A stretch of 64,000 bases of DNA. Source: Raoultibacter massiliensis. Lineage in GTDB: Bacteria > Actinomycetota > Coriobacteriia > Coriobacteriales > Eggerthellaceae. A program made the translations under genes and the position numbers. Positions within the stretch are counted from its first letter, which is position 1; the number at the start of each line of letters is the position of its first letter. Shown piece by piece: positions 16,688 through 24,002 of the stretch. The stretch lies in NCBI RefSeq assembly GCF_900199545.1, contig NZ_LT962671.1, positions 980,814-1,044,813 on the forward strand, given 5' to 3'. Under the pieces are notes generated by a model. That model was not told the DNA's origin and did not search any database. It saw only the letters and a list, made by a program, of their open reading frames with translations.

Positions 16688-19632
16688 GATTGAGAACAAC
16701 CTCCTCCAGTCGAATCAGAGGGAACAGGCATCCACGGCTCGAAGTCTGTCGGCTCGTACCAAATACCCTCGGGTTTGCTTGCCTTTTCGATCTTCACGTT
16801 TACGGCTCGCAGAGAATACGAACCAATTTCGGGATTGTAGTAGCCGGTGTTTTTCGTCAGCATGTTCACGTTCATAAGCGTCCACGACTTGCGTCCGTCG
16901 GAGCCGTCCTCGAGAAATTCCGGATTCCAGAATCGCTCCATGTACACGCACCCTTCGGGAATGCCCAGCGTAACGGTCGCCTGCGCATAGATGCCGTCGG
17001 CAGCAGCTTTCTGCCCCTCGGCCGTCAACTCGTCTCCCGGATTGAACTCGGTGGATCGACCTTCGATTGCCTGTCCGGTTTCAGGATCGATGCCCGTAGA
17101 GATATCGCGGAACACATCGAGACCGTCGGTACGGGGAGACTTGATGTTGACCCAATCCCCGTTTTCGATACCGTACTTCTCGGCATCGGCGGGAGTGATC
17201 CAAAGTTCCGGCGCGGGATAGAGCTCGCGCAGGTACGGATTGTTACGCAAGGTGCCATGGTGGTTGTGCGGAAGCCTGCCTTGCGTGAGGATCAGCGGAT
17301 ACTGATCGCCGTACAAGACGCCGTCCTCGGGTTCGTAGTAATACGGCATCGGGTTGTAATCGACCGACGACGACGGCATCTCGAACGCCTCTTCGCCATG
17401 ACGACCGATGTAGAGCAGCTGGTCGGCATACGGCCCGCTCTTTCTCGGCGAATCGACGATATCCCGAGGCGCGGTCGTGAACCCCTTGTACAAACCGTCC
17501 TCGCCGACGGCCATGTAGTTGCGCTCATCGTACGGCCCGTCCAGATAGAACTCGTCATCGGGAGTCGTTGCAGCGGGAAGGGACTTCTTGGCTTCTTCGA
17601 AGCTGCTGTAGCCGACAAGGCCGGAAGCTTTATCGTAGTACTCTTCCACAGACTTGAACCAAGGAAGCACGCCCTCGCCGATCTTCTCCTGGTCAAACGA
17701 TGCTTCCATGTTCTCGTCGTACAGATCGGTGCCCGGATGCGACATCGCCTCGGCGATCTTCGACCACATCATGATCTCGTCTGCCGCTTCGAACAACCGC
17801 GCCACAGGCTGCCTGATAAGCATGTAGTTCATGCGGGGTTGCAAGAAGAACGTCTCGAGCCACTCGCATGTCGGAAACACGATATCGGCGGCTTCCGTCG
17901 TAAACGAGGTGGGATACATAAAGCCCTGCACGATGCAATCGAAATTGGGAATCGCCTCGAGCCACGACGACGCGTTTGCAAGCGCGACCATCTTATTTCC
18001 CGAACGCTCGATCCAAACTTTCGGCTGATGGGGCTCGCCCGTCAACGCCGCGGAAAGGCAGGTGGGCGTATGGGAATGCTGCCATTTGCCCAACGCCTTA
18101 TGCTCGGTGTAGCCGAGACGGTGGACGATCTCTTCTTGCGGGTAGAACGGGTAGTTGGTCGGTCCGAACAGCGCCGGCGGGTTGATGATCGATCCGAGCG
18201 GGTCGACGCCCAGGTCAATCGAGGGGCAGCCGTAGTGACCGAGGTGCGCTGTCATCGAATCGAGCGCGGCTACGCCGAGAGCCGCCTGAACGGAGTTCGG
18301 CTGCTGGTCAGTCGCCACGCCGATCACGATTCCACCATGGCCGCTCGAGCAATAGATCTCGATAGCCTGCTTTATCTGGTCGGCATTACATCCGGTAACC
18401 TCGGCGGTTTTCTCGAGCGTCCACTCAGCGCAGCGGTCTTTATACGCCTGGAAGGCCGTCTTGCATTGGATGACCGATCCGTCCTTGAGCGTGACGTCGA
18501 ACGTACCGAACAGCTCGGGCTGATACTCCGCCTCGTTGTCGGGGCCAAGGGCGAACGCCTTCGTCAGACCCTTCTCCTTGTCGTAATAAACGTAACCTTC
18601 GTTTTCGACATCGCAATCTTCGAACACATCCGAGGCCCTGAGAAGCATGCCGTCGGTCGTCAGATCCTGGGCTACAGGCGGGAGCTTGACGCCGTCGCGC
18701 GCGTCGACGAGGAACGGGAGGTTGGTGAACTTCTCGGTGAACGTCTCGTATCCGGGAATCTTCTCGTACAGCTTGTTCTCGATGATGTAGTTCATCCATC
18801 CGAGCATCATCGCTATGTCGGTGCCGGGCTTGATGGGCAGCCATACGTCCGCCTTCGAGGCATCGGGCGTCAATCGCGGATCGATGACTATTGTCTTGCA
18901 GCCCATCTTGCGCAGCTTCGTCATAACCATGCCGGAAGCTGCCGGGGAGTGCCATGCGGGGTTGGTTCCCCACAGCACCACTACCTCGGCCTGGTCTTCG
19001 TATTTTGCGGGCTTGAAGAGCTCGACGGTGTTCATGTCCGCCATCGACGGAGCGGCGCATCCGCTTACCTTGTCGGTCGCCCAGAATCGGGGGAGCCAGC
19101 ATTGAGCCTGCCCTGGCTCGAACAGATCTCCAGCACCCCAGAAGTTGCGGAATCGGTTGATGGAGAAGAACTGCGGGTTTCCACCGCCGCCTGTGGTGCA
19201 CAGAAGACCGCGCCGACCCGTTTTGTCCCTCATCTCGATCAGAGCTCGGGCAACCTTTTCGGCTGCGTCGTCCCACGATACGCGCTCCCAATCGTTTCCG
19301 GGCTTTGCACCCACGCGAACCATGGGGTACTTAAGCCTGTTCGGATGGTACAGGGCCTGGATGCCCGCAAGGCCCTTTGGGCAGATCCTTCCCTCGGTCA
19401 GAACGTCGATGGGATCTCCTTTGAGCTCGACAACGCGCCCGTTGCGCACGGTCGCGATAATTCCGCAGTTGTTGATGCAGGCGCGACAACAGGTATGGAT
19501 CTCCTCCACCTCGTCTTCGGCCCATGCCCTCTGCGTTTCAACCATGTTGTTCACTGTAAGACCGCTTGCAGCAGCGACGCCCGCAAGCGCCGCGAGCTTC
19601 GTGAAGCCGCGTCTTGTTATGCTATACGACAT
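16684..19632 (-). CDS. DmsA-like catalytic subunit of a Tat-exported bis-MGD molybdoenzyme
   Basis: A 982-aa DMSO-reductase-superfamily oxidoreductase. Residues 6-13 are a Tat motif (TRRGFTKL) followed by an Ala-rich stretch. Cys49, 52, 56 and 84 bind the N-terminal [4Fe-4S] cluster (CRACINNC, then ICPKG). The molybdopterin domains include GTNPAWHSPAASG and IDPRLTPDASKADVWLPIKPGTD. The C-terminal cofactor domain includes TQGRLPHNHHGTLRNNPYLREL. Cys178 (QCWLPR) sits where the metal ligand is expected, but this assignment is tentative. AAAGGAGG lies 7 nt before the ATG at 19632. Related subunits in Eggerthella and Gordonibacter include catechol dehydroxylases, so an aromatic or other organic acceptor is possible. 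The substrate cannot be stated. Confidence 0.92.
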   Translation of the reverse strand: MSYSITRRGFTKLAALAGVAAASGLTVNNMVETQRAWAEDEVEEIHTCCRACINNCGIIATVRNGRVVELKGDPIDVLTEGRICPKGLAGIQALYHPNRLKYPMVRVGAKPGNDWERVSWDDAAEKVARALIEMRDKTGRRGLLCTTGGGGNPQFFSINRFRNFWGAGDLFEPGQAQCWLPRFWATDKVSGCAAPSMADMNTVELFKPAKYEDQAEVVVLWGTNPAWHSPAASGMVMTKLRKMGCKTIVIDPRLTPDASKADVWLPIKPGTDIAMMLGWMNYIIENKLYEKIPGYETFTEKFTNLPFLVDARDGVKLPPVAQDLTTDGMLLRASDVFEDCDVENEGYVYYDKEKGLTKAFALGPDNEAEYQPELFGTFDVTLKDGSVIQCKTAFQAYKDRCAEWTLEKTAEVTGCNADQIKQAIEIYCSSGHGGIVIGVATDQQPNSVQAALGVAALDSMTAHLGHYGCPSIDLGVDPLGSIINPPALFGPTNYPFYPQEEIVHRLGYTEHKALGKWQHSHTPTCLSAALTGEPHQPKVWIERSGNKMVALANASSWLEAIPNFDCIVQGFMYPTSFTTEAADIVFPTCEWLETFFLQPRMNYMLIRQPVARLFEAADEIMMWSKIAEAMSHPGTDLYDENMEASFDQEKIGEGVLPWFKSVEEYYDKASGLVGYSSFEEAKKSLPAATTPDDEFYLDGPYDERNYMAVGEDGLYKGFTTAPRDIVDSPRKSGPYADQLLYIGRHGEEAFEMPSSSVDYNPMPYYYEPEDGVLYGDQYPLILTQGRLPHNHHGTLRNNPYLRELYPAPELWITPADAEKYGIENGDWVNIKSPRTDGLDVFRDISTGIDPETGQAIEGRSTEFNPGDELTAEGQKAAADGIYAQATVTLGIPEGCVYMERFWNPEFLEDGSDGRKSWTLMNVNMLTKNTGYYNPEIGSYSLRAVNVKIEKASKPEGIWYEPTDFEPWMPVPSDSTGGGCSQS

Positions 19633-20333
19633 GCACAATCCTCCTTTGTGCTCCCTGGTTGCATTTCTCCCTCTCGTCTCATACGCTCGGCAAACTGCCT
19701 CCCTTCCTCCGTTGTCGTCCATGCTTTCTTCCAAACCAAGCCACCAGCCCTCTCGAGCTGCGACACAAAATAATCGGCCTCCAAAACGCTTGCATCGGAA
19801 GCGATGCAGAGCGTTTTCCTTTCGCTTTTATAGGAGCGTTCTATTTGCGCGTACGATTGCGGCTTGACGCATAGTTCCAGAAAGAAGAGGAACGCCTCGC
19901 TGCGCAACGGCTTCGCGCGCAGCAGCGATTCGAGTCGAATCAGAGGGTGGAATGCTTCTGCGGCCAAAGACCCCGCCGCCGTAGTGACGAGCACCTGCTC
20001 TTCGCCGTCAATCAATCCCTGAGGTTCGGATGGGGCGGCCGTTGCTTCGATACCGCCCGCATCGACTAAAAACCCGATGAGTGTTCTCGGTGCCTGAAGA
20101 ATCTGCCCGTACGTCATTTCCGGTTGGCGGGCTATAAAGGCCTCGACTTCTTCGAATCGACGGGGTTCGCCACAGTGCAAAAGCGTCCTGTAGAGCATCT
20201 CTTGGTGCTTGCGGTTGCGCTCGAGAGCTGACGCGACTCGGGCCGCTCCCTCGCGAGCGGCATCCGCTTCGCGATCGCGATCCAGGCCGTTCTCGGCAGT
20301 CCCCTCAACGCTGGCTTGGCTATCGTGATTCAT
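19617..20333 (-). CDS. Uncharacterised protein heading the molybdoenzyme operon
   Basis: A 238-aa soluble, charged protein that I do not recognise. It has no signal peptide or membrane segment. After a disordered Ala/Glu/Arg-rich start (1-35) there appear to be two similar helical halves: about 36-100 (LLHCGEPRRFEEVEAF, GFLVDAGGIEA) and about 140-215 (LELCVKPQSYAQIERS, SQLERAGGLVWKKAW, TEEGRQF). Each looks like a degenerate winged helix, so a regulator or assembly factor is possible. The start at 20333 follows GGGAG; its stop overlaps the dmsA start by 16 bp, showing coupling. Such a gene immediately before dmsA suggests a dedicated role. Confidence 0.75.
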   Translation of the reverse strand: MNHDSQASVEGTAENGLDRDREADAAREGAARVASALERNRKHQEMLYRTLLHCGEPRRFEEVEAFIARQPEMTYGQILQAPRTLIGFLVDAGGIEATAAPSEPQGLIDGEEQVLVTTAAGSLAAEAFHPLIRLESLLRAKPLRSEAFLFFLELCVKPQSYAQIERSYKSERKTLCIASDASVLEADYFVSQLERAGGLVWKKAWTTTEEGRQFAERMRREGEMQPGSTKEDCACRIA

Positions 20334-20419
20334 TCGTCTCCCTTCTCTCAATCCGCACCAACCATACCGAGGGGCGAAACGGATCGCATAGAGAGGCGCG
20401 GACTAAACGTTCTCGCTCG

Positions 20420-20440
20420 ATTAGTTCTTTTCGAACTAAT
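20420..20440. promoter_or_regulatory. Perfect 8-bp inverted repeat, candidate operator
   Basis: ATTAGTTC and GAACTAAT separated by five bases, lying between the molybdoenzyme operon and the divergent LuxR gene. Dyads of this size are typical binding sites for dimeric LuxR-type helix-turn-helix proteins. It is placed 80-90 bp from both start codons, which suits control of either promoter. Function is inferred from position and symmetry only. Confidence 0.5.
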
Positions 20441-20504
20441 CCCGTAGAACCATGATCGGTTATGCTTTATGTCACGAGGAGATAGGTCGCTTACTGGGGG
20501 GATT

Positions 20505-21977
20505 ATGAAAAACGTACTTGGGAAGCTTTTTGCTCAATATCCCAGCCTTAACTATGTTGGGCTTGCGTTGTGGCTTGGATGGTCGGCAGTTGCCTTTTCG
20601 CGGGCTTTCGAGTTCTACGATTTCATTTCGGCGTCGAACGTATTCGGACTCTTCACTTTTATCCAGATCGGATCGATCGTCGTCTTCCTGCTTGCTGCGG
20701 TTTTGCCCGAGCAGGTATCGTCACGGCTTCTATCCCCTTCGGCGCTTTTCGCTTCGGCAGGCGTTGCGACGCTCTGCATCGTCTCAACCATCGCTTTATT
20801 CGAGCTGGCCGACGAGGGGGCAATCGGCTCCAGCTCCTATGCCGCCATCTACGCGATCGCAAGCATCCTGACGGGAGCGAGCCTTGTTCCTCTGTTCCTG
20901 AAATGCATCGTTCCGTTTTGTTCCCAAGCTCCCAAACGCGCAACCCTGCGATTCGCGCAAACGCTTTTCCAGTCCGGCTTGTACTATTTCCTCGTCGTCG
21001 GATCCCCGCGCATTTTCTCTCTCGTCCTATTCTGCTTGACGCCGTTGCTTATCGTCATCCTGCAAATACCAACGAGAAGCAGCACGGCAAAGCCTTCAGC
21101 TAAATCTACCTCCCAATTCAACCGCCCCTTCATCGGTCTGTTTGTCGCTATGACCATCTACGCAATAGCCATGAGGATATTCGAGCCCTACGTCGCCTCC
21201 GTGCTTCCAAGGGATTCGAGTATGTTCGTATCGTCCTTCTCGATCTGCCTTTTGCTCATAGTGACGATCGCCCTCGTCTGCGCAGTTGTCACCGTTAAAG
21301 GAGCCTTCCCTTTCGGGCGGATATACCACTTGGCGATCGCATTGCTTCTGGTAACCGTCTTGTCGCCGTCGGTATTCAACTCGTCGCCTGTGATGCTCAG
21401 CATCCTTTGCCTCGCCATTGTTCATTTCCTTACCATGCTATACCGTTGCATTCTTGCCTATATCGTTTTCCAATCTGGCATGAACCCAATGAAGCTTTTC
21501 GGATTCGGCATGGCGGCGATATCGCTAGGAAGTCTCATCGGCAACGTAGCGGGTGCGTTGCTCATTCGCGTCGCCTCGGAGCTTGAGCTTCTTTACCTTC
21601 TGTCTTTCGCAATGGTCTTTCTTTGCATCATTGCTGCGTTTTTGATTTTCCCCGAATCGAAGATGAAGGCGCTGCTACTCCCTGTTGACGAACCCGCCCT
21701 CGATGCCCTTGAAAACAAAGAGCGCCCTGTAAAATGGTGGATGGAGGCGGCCGAGCGAGCCGCCCGGCAAGGACGGCTTTCCGAAAGAGAGAAAGAGGTC
21801 TTTTTCTTGCTGGTTCGCGGTAAAAGCACGCAACAGATCGCCGACAAGCTTTTTCTCTCGCCTTATACCGTGAAGGCGCATACGCGAAACATCTACGCCA
21901 AACTCGACATCCATTCTCGCAACGAGTTAAACGACTACGTCGACAAGCAGATAAACGCCAGCCAACCATTGCCCTAG
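20505..21977 (+). CDS. LuxR-family regulator with polytopic membrane N-terminus
   Basis: A 490-aa protein with about 12 hydrophobic segments (about 20-390) and a C-terminal LuxR domain marked by LSEREKEVFFLLVRGKSTQQIADKL... and SPYTVKAHTRNIYAKL. The ATG at 20505 follows a GGGGGG run closely; an in-frame ATG at 20469 without a ribosome site would add 12 residues. It is divergent from the molybdoenzyme operon, and such regulators in Eggerthellaceae commonly control the adjacent reductase in response to its substrate. Only a weak 5-bp hairpin (21981-21995) follows the stop. Confidence 0.9.
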   Translation: MKNVLGKLFAQYPSLNYVGLALWLGWSAVAFSRAFEFYDFISASNVFGLFTFIQIGSIVVFLLAAVLPEQVSSRLLSPSALFASAGVATLCIVSTIALFELADEGAIGSSSYAAIYAIASILTGASLVPLFLKCIVPFCSQAPKRATLRFAQTLFQSGLYYFLVVGSPRIFSLVLFCLTPLLIVILQIPTRSSTAKPSAKSTSQFNRPFIGLFVAMTIYAIAMRIFEPYVASVLPRDSSMFVSSFSICLLLIVTIALVCAVVTVKGAFPFGRIYHLAIALLLVTVLSPSVFNSSPVMLSILCLAIVHFLTMLYRCILAYIVFQSGMNPMKLFGFGMAAISLGSLIGNVAGALLIRVASELELLYLLSFAMVFLCIIAAFLIFPESKMKALLLPVDEPALDALENKERPVKWWMEAAERAARQGRLSEREKEVFFLLVRGKSTQQIADKLFLSPYTVKAHTRNIYAKLDIHSRNELNDYVDKQINASQPLP

Positions 21978-22192
21978 CACTCCCTCGACAAGGGATCTTA
22001 GATTAGAGGCCTTGCCTGCCTTGCGAATACGCCTCGAGAAGCGCACGCTCGAATTCAATTACAGGCATGCCTCGGGGGGATTAAGAGTCTGCGGATATTG
22101 TTAATCCATGGTCCGAGTTGTTGCTGGATTGGTTTTACCTGCAAGAAGCTGATCGAAGCGGGCTATCGTATGGCGCAAAATGCAACGCTTTT

Positions 22193-22939
22193 CTATTTGA
22201 TCTTGAAGCCATTGCGTGCAGCTCGCCTGGGATCGAGCGCAGGGTGCTTCTCGTAGTAGTTTTGTTTCTGCTTATACATTCGCCGATCCGCACAGGAAAC
22301 GGCATAATCGACAAGGCAAGGTTCCACGGCATAGAAAAGTCCCGCGGCAACAGGACAGGAGCGTTCGTCCAGGCGCTCGCACGCATCGCGCGCCTGCCGC
22401 ATGAAGGCCGATTCGCTTGTACTTGAGTTTATCGCCAAGAACTCGTCCCCGCCGAGGCGATAAACCGATGACCCATCGAAGGCGCTTCTGAGCACGTCTG
22501 CAACCATCGAAAGCATCGAGTCCCCCTGTGCATGCCCTTCGCTGTCGTTTGCCTCCTTCAAACCGTTCAGGTCGAGGTAAGCCACGCCAAATCCCTTTCG
22601 CGGCCCCTGCGCGTCCAACGTCTCCATGTCGGCGATGAACCGGTTGCGGTTTTTCAAACCTGTGAGCGAATCAGTGAAGCTCATGACCTTGAGCCGATCT
22701 TTCAGTGCATAATAGCCGCCTAGGTTCTCGTTGTAGCGAGTCCATGCGTAATAAGAATCCCGCTTCAAGAGGTTATTCGTGCAAAACTCGCAGGGGGCAT
22801 CGACGCCCGTGATCGCTTCGTAGCATTTTCGTCCTTCGTAAGGCCCTCCGATAAGCCGACGCACGGCGTCGTTGGCGTACAGCATGTCGTACGTTTCGAT
22901 GTCGGAAAGGGAATCTCGATGCCGAATGCCCGTTCGCAC
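22193..22939 (-). CDS. GGDEF diguanylate cyclase, possibly truncated
   Basis: A 248-aa protein with a C-terminal GGDEF domain: DSLTGLKNRNRF, AYLDLNGLKEAND and the intact catalytic RLGGDEF. The N-terminal 80 residues resemble a PAS-like fragment (DIETYDMLYANDA, GRKCYEAITG, CEFCTN) that jumps straight from YYALKDRL to VMSFTDSLTGL. Related proteins usually carry many more residues there. The only start is a GTG at 22939 without a ribosome-binding site, and the frame stays open upstream into the next gene. The gene may therefore be a shortened remnant. A working cyclase is still possible because the catalytic motif is intact. Confidence 0.75.
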   Translation of the reverse strand: MRTGIRHRDSLSDIETYDMLYANDAVRRLIGGPYEGRKCYEAITGVDAPCEFCTNNLLKRDSYYAWTRYNENLGGYYALKDRLKVMSFTDSLTGLKNRNRFIADMETLDAQGPRKGFGVAYLDLNGLKEANDSEGHAQGDSMLSMVADVLRSAFDGSSVYRLGGDEFLAINSSTSESAFMRQARDACERLDERSCPVAAGLFYAVEPCLVDYAVSCADRRMYKQKQNYYEKHPALDPRRAARNGFKIK

Positions 22940-22991
22940 CGAGCGGCGCCATGGTATGCTTGTTTCGTCGTTATCCGTCGAAGGAGTGAAG

Positions 22992-23159
22992 ATGAAAATG
23001 CTCGGAATGGGGATTCCTGAAATAATTATCGTGCTTGCACTGTACGCCTTGGTGATCTTCGTCTTCTACCTGATCGTAAAGAAAGCGGTCAAAAACGGCG
23101 TGATCGAAGCGCACAACCAAATCGAGATGAGCAAAGGGAAGTCGCCAAGCGAACGGTAA
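22992..23159 (+). CDS. Small single-span membrane protein
   Basis: A 55-aa protein: short N-terminus, one hydrophobic segment (about residues 8-28, IPEIIIVLALYALVIFVFYL) and a basic, hydrophilic tail. The ATG follows GAAGGAG at a good distance, which supports real translation. No function is recognised. It overlaps the possible upstream extension of the GGDEF gene on the other strand. Confidence 0.7.
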   Translation: MKMLGMGIPEIIIVLALYALVIFVFYLIVKKAVKNGVIEAHNQIEMSKGKSPSER

Positions 23160-23240
23160 ACACGCACGAGAAGAGCCTCTGCCGCGCATTCAGAGCAGTC
23201 TGCCATCCTCCGACGAGGCGGTGTCGGTGAGCGGATCGGC

Positions 23241-23284
23241 ATGGGGAAAAGAGGAAATCCAAAGAATTTCACCTCTTCCCCATT
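23241..23284 (+). terminator. Imperfect long hairpin, likely terminator of the small membrane-protein gene
   Basis: ATGGGGAA..GAGG (from 23241) pairs with CCTCTTCCCCAT (23273-23284) with a small bulge, and inner AAAT/ATTT pairs extend the stem. TTCTTCAATT follows. It lies between the small gene and the transglutaminase-like gene. Confidence 0.5.
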
Positions 23285-23338
23285 TCTTCAATTATCATGC
23301 ATTAGGAAGCATTTGCCATAACGACTTTGGAGTGTCTC

Positions 23339-23971
23339 ATGGAGATGGTAGAACCCGTTGCAAGCATCGATGAATACCTTGAAAGCACGGCTTACGTGGG
23401 AAGCAGATCGGATGCCATCATCCAAAAGGCGCAGGAGCTCTGCAAGGGACTCGTAAGCGAGCCGGAGAAGGTTGCCGCCTGCTTCGCTTACGTCCGAGAC
23501 GACGTGGCTCATACGGTCGATATCGGCGAAAGCACCGTCATCAGAACGGCCGAAGACGCGCTCTTCCAAGAGCATGGCACGTGCTACACGAAAGGCATGC
23601 TCTTGGTTGCCCTGCTCAGGAGCTTGGAGATCCCTGCCGGTTTCTGCTATCAGCGGCTTTTCGAGAACTCTGACGACGATCCGCATTTCTTTCTCCATGG
23701 ATTGACGGCTTATTGCTCGGCAGACCAAAACTCGTGGATAAGGCTCGATCCCCGTGGCGGCTCGAAGGAGGTCGATGCGCCGCGGGTTGATGCGGATCTT
23801 GTTTCCCGCGATTACCTTGTCTTTCGCATAGACGAATCGATTGGCGAAGTGGATTATCTTACCGTGCTTCCTCGTCATCCCGATCAGGTGCTTGCGATTC
23901 TCGAGGTAAGCAGCAACTGCATAAGAATGATAGAGCAGGACCTTCCCACTATGCTCGACACCTCGGCGTAG
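23339..23971 (+). CDS. Transglutaminase-like cysteine protease-fold protein
   Basis: A 210-aa soluble protein. The transglutaminase-core triad can be read as Cys in HGTCYTKGMLL, His in FLHGLTAY and Asp in IRLDPRGG. Family members hydrolyse or transfer at peptide amides; bacterial ones are often peptidases of unknown target. No signal peptide is present, so it should be cytoplasmic. The ATG at 23339 follows GGAG with 7-nt spacing. It is convergent with the helD-like gene 31 bp away and has no clear operon partner. Confidence 0.85.
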   Translation: MEMVEPVASIDEYLESTAYVGSRSDAIIQKAQELCKGLVSEPEKVAACFAYVRDDVAHTVDIGESTVIRTAEDALFQEHGTCYTKGMLLVALLRSLEIPAGFCYQRLFENSDDDPHFFLHGLTAYCSADQNSWIRLDPRGGSKEVDAPRVDADLVSRDYLVFRIDESIGEVDYLTVLPRHPDQVLAILEVSSNCIRMIEQDLPTMLDTSA

Positions 23972-24002
23972 ACAGCGTCGAATCGCCATCGCCAATGCAT
24001 GC

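Noticed and set aside
16690..19773. A 1027-codon open frame on the plus strand, antisense to the dmsA-like gene
   Set aside because: It is a mirror of codon bias in the large minus-strand gene. It has no domain, no ribosome site, and its translation is Arg/His/Val-rich without pattern.
21981..21995. Terminator after the second LuxR gene
   Set aside because: TCCCT-CGACA-AGGGA has only five pairs and no U-tract; too weak to support.
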